The notes under the pieces are model-generated. The model did not search any database. It was not told the origin of the DNA and saw only the letters and a program-made list of their open reading frames with translations. A stretch of 64,000 bases of DNA, from positions 84,188 through 148,187 of the forward strand of contig NZ_MVHT01000002.1 of assembly GCF_002086275.1 (NCBI RefSeq), read 5' to 3'. The position numbers and the translations under genes are program-made. Origin of the DNA: Mycobacterium intermedium. GTDB taxonomy: Bacteria > Actinomycetota > Actinomycetes > Mycobacteriales > Mycobacteriaceae. Below, in pieces: positions 1-7,298 of this stretch; within the stretch, counting starts at the first letter, position 1, and the number at the start of each line of letters is the position of its first letter.

Positions 1-60
1 CGCGGCTAGTGGCGACGGGTAACCCGTTCATCACCGAACAATAAACGGGAGGAAATTGCG

Positions 61-534
61 ATGAATCTGAAGCGACTGTTCAGCCGTGGAGTGGTTGTCG
101 GTGGCATCGGCTTGACCGCAGCCGGCCTCGGAATGGGCGTGGCGTCCGCGGATCCATTTGTTCCGGCGCCGCCGATACCGGACGTGAATGTGCCGGACGT
201 CAACGTGCCGCCGGTCAACGTGCCGCCGGTGAACGTGCCTCCGGTCAACGTGCCCGATGTGAACGTCCCGCCGGTCAACGTGCCGCCGGTCAACGTGCCG
301 CCGGTGAACGTGCCTCCGGTCAACGTGCCCGATGTGAACGTGCCGCCGGTCAACGTGCCGCCGGTCAACGTGCCCGATGTGAACGTGCCACCGGTCAACG
401 TGCCCGACGTGAACGTGCCGCCGGTCAACGTGCCGCCGGTCAACGTGCCGGACGTGAATGTCCCGCCGGTCAACGTGCCCGATGTGAACGTCCCGCCGGT
501 CAACGTGCCGCCGGTCCACCTGCCAGGAATCTAG
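61..534 (+). CDS. Secreted pentapeptide-repeat protein, P(P/D)VNV type
   Basis: This is a 157-residue protein. Residues 1-31 form a signal peptide: basic MNLKR start, glycine-rich hydrophobic core, and a VASA/DP cleavage site. After a short PFVPAPPI linker the rest is 23 tandem pentads PPVNV or PDVNV, the last degenerate (PPVHL), ending in PGI. The DNA repeats with a 15-base period. A GGAGGA ribosome site lies just upstream of the ATG, and a strong hairpin follows the gene. No catalytic domain is visible. The regular proline every five residues suggests an extended, wall-associated or secreted fibrous protein, which is inference. Function is unknown. Similar low-complexity secreted proteins occur in non-tuberculous mycobacteria, but I cannot name an ortholog. 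Confidence 0.8.
   Translation: MNLKRLFSRGVVVGGIGLTAAGLGMGVASADPFVPAPPIPDVNVPDVNVPPVNVPPVNVPPVNVPDVNVPPVNVPPVNVPPVNVPPVNVPDVNVPPVNVPPVNVPDVNVPPVNVPDVNVPPVNVPPVNVPDVNVPPVNVPDVNVPPVNVPPVHLPGI
178..525 (+). repeat. 15-base tandem minisatellite inside the secreted repeat gene
   Basis: About 23 copies of a 15-base unit encode P(P/D)VNV. Copies differ mainly at the second codon (CCG/CCT versus GAT/GAC) and at synonymous third positions. Because the unit length is a multiple of three, copy-number change keeps the frame open, so this is a plausible length-variable locus. The repeat also keeps antisense frames open, which explains the long spurious minus-strand ORFs here. Confidence 0.85.
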
Positions 535-552
535 ATCAGGTAACGCATAACA

Positions 553-599
553 GGCCAAAAGTCACCACGCTGGAGTCGTCCGGCGTGGTGGCTTTGGCC
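553..599 (+). terminator. Long hairpin after the secreted repeat gene
   Basis: The left arm at 553-570 (starting GGCCAAAAGTCACC) pairs with the right arm at 583-599 (ending GGTGGCTTTGGCC), giving a stem of about 17 pairs with one or two imperfections and a loop of about 12 bases. No strong U tract follows, which is common for mycobacterial terminators. It lies 19 bases after the stop codon. Confidence 0.65.
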
Positions 600-742
600 A
601 TTTCAAACCGATGAAATTTGTTGGCGCCAAAGGGTTCTGACGTGACTAGCGCGAACACTGTCGATCTCTGCACGCGCCCGGCCAGCGTGCCTGCGGAGCG
701 GGGGGCGCCCCTGCGCTTGTCTCCCGGGCGGGGGTGCGTCAG

Positions 743-1591
743 CTACGGCTGCTTGTACCCCGGGGGGTTCACACCGTCCACCCAGAAGTCGACGCCGAGC
801 TCACCGCCGGGCACGCAGTCATACACCGACAGGTCGGTCACGCCGTTCTCGACGAGCACGTCCTCGCACAACAGGGTGTTGCCGGTGTACTCCCTCGACG
901 GCTTGTTGAGGATGATGTAGGCCGAGTCGGCGTACACCTCGGGCTTGCGAGCCTTGGCCATCGCCTCGTCGCCGCCGAGCAGGTTCTGCACCGCCGCGGT
1001 GGCCACCAGGGTGCGCGGCCACAGCGTGTTCGAGGCGACCCCCTCCTCCCGCAACTCCTCGGCGATACCGAGCGCGCACAGCGTCATCCCGAACTTGGCC
1101 ATCATGTACGCCGTCGGCTTCAGCCACTGCTTGTCCAGCAGCACCGGGGGAGACAGCGTCAGAATGTGCGGGTTCTCCCGGCCGATCAGGTGCGGGATGG
1201 CCGCATGCGACACCGCGTAGGTGCCACGCACCTGGATGCCGTTCATCAAGTCGAAGCGCTTCATCGGCACGTCCTTGATGGACCCGAGGTTGATGGCCGA
1301 GGCGTTGTTGACGACGATGTCGATGCCGCCGAACTGCTCGACGGTCTTGGCTATCGCGGACTCCACCGACTCCGGATCACGGACGTCGCCGACGATCGGC
1401 AGGGCCTGTCCGCCCGCCTCTTCGAGCTCCTTGGCGGCGGTGTACACCGTTCCCGGCAACTTGGGGTGCGGCTCGGCCGTCTTGGCGATCAGGGCGATGT
1501 TGGCACCGTCTTGAGCGGCGCGTTTGGCGATTGCCAGACCGATACCGCGACTGGCTCCGGAGATGAACATGGTCTTGCCGTTGAGGGACAT
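743..1591 (-). CDS. Short-chain dehydrogenase/reductase (Rv3224-like)
   Basis: This 282-residue SDR has the Rossmann nucleotide motif SGASRGIG at residues 11-18, an NNAS segment near residue 90 and the catalytic YMMAK (YxxxK) around residue 165. The serine of the triad is likely in LTLSPP. The family reduces or oxidises carbonyl/hydroxyl groups with NAD(P)H. This HSDL2-like subgroup is usually linked to fatty-acyl metabolism, but the substrate is unknown. It is the neighbour of sigH in M. tuberculosis (Rv3224) and is conserved here. Length and start agree with that family. Confidence 0.88.
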   Translation of the reverse strand: MSLNGKTMFISGASRGIGLAIAKRAAQDGANIALIAKTAEPHPKLPGTVYTAAKELEEAGGQALPIVGDVRDPESVESAIAKTVEQFGGIDIVVNNASAINLGSIKDVPMKRFDLMNGIQVRGTYAVSHAAIPHLIGRENPHILTLSPPVLLDKQWLKPTAYMMAKFGMTLCALGIAEELREEGVASNTLWPRTLVATAAVQNLLGGDEAMAKARKPEVYADSAYIILNKPSREYTGNTLLCEDVLVENGVTDLSVYDCVPGGELGVDFWVDGVNPPGYKQP

Positions 1592-1809
1592 GGCGACACC
1601 CTAACGTCCGGCTCCACGGCTCCTGTGAGGCCCCTGGTAACACCACGGAAATAGCGGGCCGACCGGCGCTGTTGACTGGAGCGGTTTCTACTGTCGGTTG
1701 CAGCCTCTAGATTGGGGAACGGAGTCCGATGTCAGCGGCAACGAGCCTGTTGGGTGAGCAGCGGTTGGCGTCTTACGACACCGCAACTGAAGGGACCCAA
1801 TTAATCATC

Positions 1810-2460
1810 ATGGCCGATATAGATGGCTTGACCGGGCCGGAGGTTGGCGAGTCCGCGCCGCATGTCGAAACCGACGCGGAACTGACCGAGCGCTTCGAAC
1901 GAGACGCCATTCCGCTGCTGGACCAGCTTTACGGGGGCGCGCTGCGCATGACACGCAACCCGGCCGACGCAGAGGACCTACTGCAGGAAACGATGGTCAA
2001 GGCCTACGCGGGGTTCCGTTCGTTCCGGGAAGGCACCAACCTCAAGGCGTGGCTGTACCGCATCCTGACCAACACCTACATCAACAGCTACCGCAAGAAG
2101 CAGCGGCAGCCTTCGGAGTATCCGACCGAGGAAATCACCGATTGGCAGCTGGCGTCCAATGCCGAGCATTCCTCGACGGGGTTGCGCTCAGCCGAAGTCG
2201 AAGCCCTCGAAGCATTGCCGGATACCGAGATCAAAGAGGCGCTGCAGGCGCTCCCAGAAGAATTTCGTATGGCGGTTTATTACGCCGACGTCGAAGGTTT
2301 CCCCTATAAAGAAATCGCGGAAATCATGGATACCCCGATCGGGACCGTGATGTCGCGGCTGCACCGTGGCCGCCGTCAGCTGCGTGATCTGCTTGCTGAC
2401 GTGGCCAAGGAGCGCGGTTTCAACCGTGGTAAGCATGCGCACGAGGAGGTGTCGTCATGA
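1810..2460 (+). CDS. sigH: Extracytoplasmic-function sigma factor SigH
   Basis: SigH is the redox and heat stress sigma factor controlling thioredoxin, mycoredoxin and chaperone genes in mycobacteria. The protein of 216 residues starting MADIDGLTG matches the length and N-terminus of M. tuberculosis SigH. Region 2 contains [17 protein letters not shown] and [15 protein letters not shown]; region 4 contains [20 protein letters not shown]. An in-frame ATG at 1729 would add 27 residues but lies outside the known family start, so 1810 is preferred. AGGGA at 1791-1795 is a weak and rather distant ribosome site. The stop overlaps the rshA start (ATGA), indicating translational coupling with its anti-sigma factor. 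Confidence 0.93.
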   Translation: MADIDGLTGPEVGESAPHVETDAELTERFERDAIPLLDQLYGGALRMTRNPADAEDLLQETMVKAYAGFRSFREGTNLKAWLYRILTNTYINSYRKKQRQPSEYPTEEITDWQLASNAEHSSTGLRSAEVEALEALPDTEIKEALQALPEEFRMAVYYADVEGFPYKEIAEIMDTPIGTVMSRLHRGRRQLRDLLADVAKERGFNRGKHAHEEVSS

Positions 2461-2771
2461 GTGAGCTGTCAGGCCCGACCGATCCGTGCTCGCTGGGCGA
2501 CGACTCGCACGACTATCTGGGCTGCGCCGAAGTGATCGCCGAGGTCTGGACCTTGCTGGACGGCGAGTGCACACCTGAGACACGCGCCAAGCTGCGCAAG
2601 CACCTCGAGGCCTGCCCGGGATGCCTGAAGCATTACGGGCTCGAGGAACGAATCAAGACACTGATCGCGACCAAGTGCCAAGGGGAGCGGGCCCCCGAGG
2701 GCCTACGCGAGCGCCTCCGGCTGGAAATCCGACGGACCACGATCATCCGTGGCGGGCAAGAACGGCTCTAG
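2457..2771 (+). CDS. rshA: Zinc-binding anti-sigma factor RshA
   Basis: RshA (104 residues) holds SigH inactive until oxidation or phosphorylation releases it. The ZAS-type motif HLEACPGC (HxxxCxxC) is present near residues 49-56, with an upstream Cys in LGCAEV. The gene overlaps sigH by four bases, the normal arrangement for this pair. The protein is close to the usual length of about 101 residues. Confidence 0.93.
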   Translation: MSELSGPTDPCSLGDDSHDYLGCAEVIAEVWTLLDGECTPETRAKLRKHLEACPGCLKHYGLEERIKTLIATKCQGERAPEGLRERLRLEIRRTTIIRGGQERL

Positions 2772-2790
2772 AGCGGCTTGAGCAGCGGCT

Positions 2791-2865
2791 TTAGGCGTTG
2801 GGACGCTTGCCGTGGTTGGCCTTGCTGTACTTGCGATCACGCTTCTTACGGCCGCGCTTGGCCAT
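2791..2865 (-). CDS. Ribosomal protein bL37, 24 residues
   Basis: A tiny gene reads MAKRGRKKRDRKYSKANHGK then RPNA, followed by TAA. It is extremely basic. A textbook GGAGGT ribosome site lies about six bases upstream of the ATG on the minus strand. The sequence matches what I recall of bL37, the actinobacterial 50S protein discovered in mycobacterial ribosome structures, which sits near the peptidyl-transferase centre. It is convergent with rshA (19 bases between stop codons) and divergent from the biotinyl-carrier gene. It is far below ordinary ORF cut-offs and so easily missed. Confidence 0.88.
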   Translation of the reverse strand: MAKRGRKKRDRKYSKANHGKRPNA

Positions 2866-3066
2866 GTCAGAACCTCCGTAGTCCGTCAGGGCTTGGTACG
2901 AGTAGGGCCGCGAATCGCGCCCAGTTGGTACCCAGTGTCTCATGAAACCGGTCAAGGGCCGTCGCTAGCCCGCGCGGCGCAGCCCCAAGCGGCCTTATGG
3001 TTCGATATACATGACCCTGATGGACCAGCAGTCAACATGCGGACGGCCGAAACGAGTGGGGTGAAG

Positions 3067-3282
3067 ATGGCCGAGGATGTGCGCGCCGAGATCGTGGCGA
3101 GCGTGCTCGAAGTCGTTGTCAGCGAAGGCGACCAGATCGGCAAAGGCGACGTTGTGGTGCTGCTGGAGTCGATGAAGATGGAGATACCCGTCCTCGCCGA
3201 GGTCGGAGGCACCGTCAGCAAAGTGAGCGTGTCGGTGGGCGACGTGATCCAGGCCGGCGACCTCATCGCGGTGATCAGCTAG
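3067..3282 (+). CDS. Single-domain biotin/lipoyl-attachment protein (TB7.3-like)
   Basis: This 71-residue protein is just one biotinyl/lipoyl domain. Its hallmark ESMKME motif carries the lysine that is modified. It equals the size of M. tuberculosis TB7.3 (Rv3221c). The ATG at 3067 gives that length; a longer open frame begins at 2812 but has no family support. Its probable role is carrier of biotin for an acyl-CoA carboxylase or a related carboxyl transfer, a family-based inference. pdtaS begins only 10 bases after its stop, so the two are probably co-transcribed. Confidence 0.85.
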   Translation: MAEDVRAEIVASVLEVVVSEGDQIGKGDVVVLLESMKMEIPVLAEVGGTVSKVSVSVGDVIQAGDLIAVIS

Positions 3283-3292
3283 CACCTGAGCA

Positions 3293-4786
3293 ATGTCCAC
3301 TCTCGGTGATCTGCTCGCCGAACACACGGTGTTGCCGGGCAGCGCGGTCGACCACCTGCACGCCGTGGTGGGGGAGTGGCAGCTGCTGGCCGACCTGTCC
3401 TTCGCCGATTACCTGATGTGGGTGCGCCGCGACGACGACGTGCTCGTGTGCGTGGCCCAGTGCCGACCGAACACCGCTCCGACGGTCCTGCAGCGGGACG
3501 CGGTGGGCACTGTCGTCACCGCCGATCACTTGCCCCTGGTTGCCGAGACCTTCGTCACCGGCAGGGTTCTGGCGACCGGCGACGCCGAGCAGTCGGAGCA
3601 ACTGCCCGGCCCGAACATCGCGGCCTCCCCGGTCCGCTACCGCGACCAGGTGGTGGCGGTGCTCACCCAGCACCAAACCGAACTGGCGGCCGAACGCTCG
3701 TCGGGCCACCTGGAAACCGCCTACCACGAATGCGCCATCGACCTGCTGCACATGGTGGCCGAGGGCACCTTTCCCGACGTCAAGGACGTGGCGATGTCGC
3801 GTTCCACGCCGCGGGCGGGTGACGGCTTCATCCGGCTGGATGTCAACGGCGTCGTGGCGTACGCCAGTCCCAACGCGCTGTCGGCCTACCACCGGATGGG
3901 CTTGACCAGCGACTTGGAGGGCCACAACCTGATCAGGGTCACCCGGCCGCTGATCTCCGACCCGTTCGAGGCGCAGGAACTGGCAGAGCATGTACTCGAC
4001 CTCCTGGCCGGCGGGGCCAGTGTGCGCATGGAGGTCGACGCCGGCGGCGCCACCGTGCTGCTGCGGACGCTGCCGCTGGTCCGCAAGGGGGAAAGTGCCG
4101 GTGCCGCGATCCTGATCCGCGACGTCACCGAGGTGAAACGCCGGGACCGCGCGCTGATCTCCAAAGACGCCACGATCCGGGAAATCCACCACCGAGTGAA
4201 GAACAACCTACAAACGGTGGCCGCGCTGCTACGGCTGCAGGCCAGGCGGACCGCCAACGCCGAAGGCCGGGAAGCCCTGATCGAATCGGTACGCCGGGTG
4301 TCGTCGATCGCGCTGGTCCACGATGCGCTGTCGATGTCGGTGGACGAGCAGGTGAACCTCGACGAGGTCATCGACCGGATCCTGCCGATGATGAACGACG
4401 TGGCCTCGGTAGATCGGCCGATCCGCATCAACCGGGTCGGCGATTTGGGAGTGCTGGACTCCGACCGGGCGACGGCGCTGATCATGGTCATCACCGAACT
4501 GGTGCAAAACGCGATCGAGCACGCGTTCGACCCCGCCGATCAAGGGTCGGTGACCATTCGGGCGGAGCGCTCAGCGCGCTGGCTCGACGTGGTGGTACAC
4601 GACGACGGACGCGGCCTGCCCGAAGGGTTCAGCCTGGAAAAGTCGGACAGCTTAGGTCTGCAGATCGTCCGGACGCTGGTATCCGCCGAGTTGGACGGGT
4701 CGTTGGGAATGCGGGAAAGCGCCGATCGCGGCACCGATGTGGTGCTGCGCGTACCGATTGGACGGCGGGCCCGATTGGTGGTGTAG
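3293..4786 (+). CDS. pdtaS: Two-component sensor histidine kinase PdtaS
   Basis: PdtaS is a soluble histidine kinase that phosphorylates the antiterminator regulator PdtaR. The 497-residue protein shows an N-terminal GAF-like half (about 10-150), a PAS-like region (about 170-285), a HisKA_2 box EIHHRVKNNLQTVAALLRLQ with the phospho-acceptor His at about 299-300, and a HATPase domain with ELVQNAIEHAF (N box) and DDGRGLPEG (G1). No membrane segment is visible, in line with the family. The partner pdtaR is not in the window. Length is close to that of M. tuberculosis PdtaS (501). Confidence 0.93.
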   Translation: MSTLGDLLAEHTVLPGSAVDHLHAVVGEWQLLADLSFADYLMWVRRDDDVLVCVAQCRPNTAPTVLQRDAVGTVVTADHLPLVAETFVTGRVLATGDAEQSEQLPGPNIAASPVRYRDQVVAVLTQHQTELAAERSSGHLETAYHECAIDLLHMVAEGTFPDVKDVAMSRSTPRAGDGFIRLDVNGVVAYASPNALSAYHRMGLTSDLEGHNLIRVTRPLISDPFEAQELAEHVLDLLAGGASVRMEVDAGGATVLLRTLPLVRKGESAGAAILIRDVTEVKRRDRALISKDATIREIHHRVKNNLQTVAALLRLQARRTANAEGREALIESVRRVSSIALVHDALSMSVDEQVNLDEVIDRILPMMNDVASVDRPIRINRVGDLGVLDSDRATALIMVITELVQNAIEHAFDPADQGSVTIRAERSARWLDVVVHDDGRGLPEGFSLEKSDSLGLQIVRTLVSAELDGSLGMRESADRGTDVVLRVPIGRRARLVV

Positions 4787-4795
4787 GCGCAACAA

Positions 4796-4826
4796 TACGG
4801 CCCCGACTTCGTTCGCCGGGGCCGTA
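4796..4826. terminator. Bidirectional hairpin between pdtaS and whiB1
   Basis: TACGGCCCC at 4796-4804 pairs perfectly with GGGGCCGTA at 4818-4826, with a 13-base loop. It lies between the convergent stops of pdtaS (4786) and whiB1 (4845) and could terminate both. A short AAAG follows on the plus side and TTG on the minus side. Confidence 0.7.
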
Positions 4827-4844
4827 AAGTCGCGTATCGAGTCG

Positions 4845-5099
4845 TCAGACTCCGCTGCGGGCCTTCGTCCGGGCATTGCGGCGCTTGAGCGCACGCCGCT
4901 CGTCTTCGCTCATTCCTCCCCAGACGCCCGAGTCCTGGCCGGTATTGAGGGCCCAACCAAGGCATTCCGTGGTCACCGGGCACCGATTACAGACCAGTTT
5001 CGCGTCAGCGATCTGTGCGAGCGCCGGGCCACTGTTCCCTACCGGGAAGAACAGCTCCGGATCCTCGTCACGACAGACCGCCCTATGGCGCCAATCCAT
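4845..5099 (-). CDS. whiB1: WhiB-family iron-sulfur regulator WhiB1
   Basis: WhiB1 binds a [4Fe-4S] cluster that reacts with nitric oxide and it contacts SigA; it is essential in M. tuberculosis. All four ligand cysteines are present at residues 9, 37, 40 and 46 (CxxC inside DAKLVCNRCPVTTEC). The GVWGG turn and a C-terminal basic stretch (RRALKRRNARTKAR) follow. The length of 84 is exactly as expected. Two CRP-type half-palindromes lie in its long upstream region. Confidence 0.95.
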   Translation of the reverse strand: MDWRHRAVCRDEDPELFFPVGNSGPALAQIADAKLVCNRCPVTTECLGWALNTGQDSGVWGGMSEDERRALKRRNARTKARSGV

Positions 5100-5257
5100 T
5101 AGTCACTACTCCTCACTAAGTGCGCAGCAAGGCGCACGGCGTTTTCTTGGCTAGTTAACGCGTGCGCAAGAAAGGTTCCGTACCCCTCGGATATTTCTGC
5201 ATGCAACCTTTTGATCGTTTCACAGGCTCACTAGATGTCAATAGCGTTACGCGAGCT

Positions 5258-5273
5258 CGTGGGCTATCTCACT
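5258..5273 (-). promoter_or_regulatory. CRP (Rv3676-type) binding site upstream of whiB1, site 1
   Basis: On the whiB1 strand this reads AGTGAGATAGCCCACG, an imperfect match to TGTGA-N6-TCACA. As I recall, it is the same sequence as the CRP site mapped at the M. tuberculosis whiB1 promoter, where cAMP-CRP activates and can repress transcription. It lies about 160 bases upstream of the start codon. Confidence 0.75.
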
Positions 5274-5344
5274 TCGGCAGTCTCTTACCGAAGCCCTTAG
5301 TCCGTTGTACTACACTGCTGTACGAATTGCGCCCAACATTTCCG

Positions 5345-5360
5345 TCGCGAGCATGTCACA
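5345..5360 (-). promoter_or_regulatory. Second CRP-like site upstream of whiB1
   Basis: On the whiB1 strand this reads TGTGACATGCTCGCGA: a perfect left half-site TGTGA and a weak right half. It lies about 87 bases (centre to centre) farther upstream than site 1. A pair of CRP sites with dual action is established for whiB1 in M. tuberculosis; the identity of this second site is inference. The rest of 5100-5377 shows no gene. Confidence 0.55.
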
Positions 5361-5377
5361 TCTTTGATCACCGCAGG

Positions 5378-6355
5378 TCAGACAGCTTTTTGTGAGGGCG
5401 GCGCAACCACCGGAAGTATGTCGCGGACCTCGCGGAAGGTCATGGTTTCGCGCAGGCCGAGGTATTCTCCGTCGAACTGGACGGCGGCCGGCTCCCGCAT
5501 GCGTGTGACGCGCACGTAACTCACGTCGTCATCGCGGATCAGTTGCTTGGCCTCCAGCTTGGGCCGCTTGGCCATGAGCTGGCGGAGCAATCTGATCGTC
5601 GGAATCAGCTTCATGCTGGTGAGTGCGAACAGGCCGAGGCCGGTCTCAAAGCTGCAACCCGGGTTGGTGACCATCGGCCGGTTGCTGCTGTAGGTCCACA
5701 CGTTCGTGTTGCACACCCAGGCGAAATGCACGCCCGGAATGGGCTCGCGCTCGGGGAGCTCCAAGATGAGGTTCGGCTCGCGGCGGCTGAACCGCACCGA
5801 GACCGGCGTCGCAATCCGCCAGTAGTTCAACGGCGTGACCTTGACGCCCTGACGTCGCTTCTCTTCGACCGCGGCGACCACCTCCGCGTCGACGCCGACG
5901 CCGGCGTTGACGATCGCCCAGACCTCGCCGCAGTCGATCAGGCCGATGCGGCGCCAGTTCCCGGTGCGCTCGTGCACGTCGAGCAGTTGGATCAGCTGGT
6001 TGCTGGCCGCGGCGGGGTCTGTCGGTATTCCCAACGCCCTGGCCAGCACATTCGCTGAGCCGCCGGGGATGATTCCGACCGCGGGCACGTTTGCGCGCAG
6101 CTGGTCGGGTGCCGCCTGGTCGGGGCGGCCGAGCATGCCGTTGACCACCGCGCTGACCGTCCCGTCGCCACCGTGCACGACGACGAGGTCGTAGCCGTCG
6201 GCGGCGGCGACCTTGCCGAGTTCGAAGGCGTGGCCGGAGTACGCGGTCTGCTCGACGGTGAGTTCTACGCGGCTTTCCAGGGCGTGCGCCACAAGTTCAC
6301 GAGCTGCGGGCGTGATGCTGGTGGCAATGGGGTTGACGATCAACATGGCACGCAT
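5378..6355 (-). CDS. Diacylglycerol/sphingosine-type lipid kinase (Rv3218-like)
   Basis: This 325-residue protein of the DagK_cat family has the catalytic loop GGDGT at residues 62-66, followed by NGM and the second glycine motif GIIPGGSANVLARALG. It transfers phosphate from ATP to a lipid such as diacylglycerol. The true start is MRAMLIVNP at 6355; the open frame continues upstream to 6502 but that part is arginine-rich antisense sequence. It is divergent from the membrane protein gene at 6433. Confidence 0.88.
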   Translation of the reverse strand: MRAMLIVNPIATSITPAARELVAHALESRVELTVEQTAYSGHAFELGKVAAADGYDLVVVHGGDGTVSAVVNGMLGRPDQAAPDQLRANVPAVGIIPGGSANVLARALGIPTDPAAASNQLIQLLDVHERTGNWRRIGLIDCGEVWAIVNAGVGVDAEVVAAVEEKRRQGVKVTPLNYWRIATPVSVRFSRREPNLILELPEREPIPGVHFAWVCNTNVWTYSSNRPMVTNPGCSFETGLGLFALTSMKLIPTIRLLRQLMAKRPKLEAKQLIRDDDVSYVRVTRMREPAAVQFDGEYLGLRETMTFREVRDILPVVAPPSQKAV

Positions 6356-6432
6356 GAGGCAAGAGCTTAGGGGGCGTAACGACCTGGCCCGGACAGCGAC
6401 TGCGCAATGTCGGCGCCGACTACGCTGACGCT

Positions 6433-6864
6433 GTGAACGCTGCAGCCCCGACCACCGTGCGCCGCGCAGGCTGGATCGTCGTAGGGCAAGGCGCCGCGGC
6501 ACTGGTGATGGCCGCCGCGTTGGTGGTGCGCAGCATCGCTGGAGCGGACCAGCACGTCGTCAACGGACTCGGCACCGCCCTGTGGTTTGTGCTGATTGGG
6601 GGAGGGGTGCTGGCAGGCGGGTGCGCCCTGCTGGCCGGCAAGCGCTGGGGCCGCGGCTTGGGTGTGTTCACTCAACTGTTGCTGCTGCCGGTGGCGTGGT
6701 ACCTGGCCGTCGGATCGCATCGCCCGCTCTACGGAGTCCCGCTGGCGCTCGTGTCGCTGGCCGCACTTGTGTTGCTGTTCAGCCCGCCGTCGCTGCGTTG
6801 GGCGGCCGGCGATGATCAGCGCGGCCCGGCGAGCGCGGCCAGTTCGGGGCCGGATAAGCGATAG
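6433..6864 (+). CDS. Conserved integral membrane protein (Rv3217c-like)
   Basis: This 143-residue protein has about four hydrophobic segments: VRRAGWIVVGQGAAALVMAA, FVLIGGGVLAGGCALLAG, GVFTQLLLLPVAWYLAV and PLALVSLAALVLLF. There is no recognisable catalytic motif. It is conserved in position next to the lipid kinase in M. tuberculosis. Its last 49 bases overlap the 3' end of the convergent acetyltransferase gene. Function is unknown. Confidence 0.78.
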   Translation: MNAAAPTTVRRAGWIVVGQGAAALVMAAALVVRSIAGADQHVVNGLGTALWFVLIGGGVLAGGCALLAGKRWGRGLGVFTQLLLLPVAWYLAVGSHRPLYGVPLALVSLAALVLLFSPPSLRWAAGDDQRGPASAASSGPDKR

Positions 6865-7298
6865 GTGGTCCACTCGGACTGGGGTCGTGCGCCAACCCCG
6901 TCGTAGAGCGCGATGGCATCGACGTTCCAGTTCAGCACCGCCCACGACAGCCGCGTGTAACCTTTGTCGACGCATTCGCCGGCCAGCGTCGCCAGGAGTC
7001 GACGGGCCAGACCGCGGCGTCGGAACGCCGGTCGCACGTAGAGGTCCTCCAGGAAAATGCCCGGGACGCCGTCCCAGGTGGAAAAGCTCAGAAACCACAG
7101 CGCCATCGCGGCGACGTTGCCGTCAACGTCGGCGACATGCCCGAATACGGTGGGATTTTCACCGAAAAGTGCTGCGGCAATTTGTGGTTCGGTGACGGTG
7201 CATTGTTCGGGTGCCCGTTCGAACGCCGCGAGTTCGTGAATCATGGCCACGATGTCGGCGGTGTCTTTCGGAGCGGCGCGGCGGATGCTGTCAGTCAC
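6816..7298 (-). CDS. GNAT-family N-acetyltransferase (Rv3216-like)
   Basis: This 160-residue single-domain GNAT has the acetyl-CoA pyrophosphate loop RRRGLARRLL (V/RxxRGxGxxLL type) near residues 94-103, preceded by the strand GIFLEDLYVRP, and a C-terminal LSWAVLNWNVDAIALYDGVG typical of diamine or GCN5-type acetyltransferases. The substrate is not known. The gene overlaps the entC stop by four bases (7295-7298), so the pair is co-transcribed. Confidence 0.87.
   Translation of the reverse strand: MTDSIRRAAPKDTADIVAMIHELAAFERAPEQCTVTEPQIAAALFGENPTVFGHVADVDGNVAAMALWFLSFSTWDGVPGIFLEDLYVRPAFRRRGLARRLLATLAGECVDKGYTRLSWAVLNWNVDAIALYDGVGARPQSEWTTYRLSGPELAALAGPR

Noticed and set aside
178..525. CRISPR-like array
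   Set aside because: Units are contiguous 15-base copies with no unique spacers and lie within a signal-peptide gene.
6..558. Two minus-strand ORFs of 165 and 175 codons opposite the secreted repeat gene
   Set aside because: They stay open only because the 15-base repeat lacks stops in every phase; the products are low-complexity (GGTFTSG, RRHVDRR) without start signals.
1715..1751. SigH-type autoregulatory promoter (GGGAAC at 1715-1720 with GTT at 1749-1751)
   Set aside because: The spacing of 28 bases is too long for the SigH consensus (about 16-18), so I do not annotate it although an autoregulated promoter is expected nearby.
1729..1809. 27-residue N-terminal extension of SigH
   Set aside because: The family start is MADIDG at 1810; the extension is not conserved in the protein as I know it.
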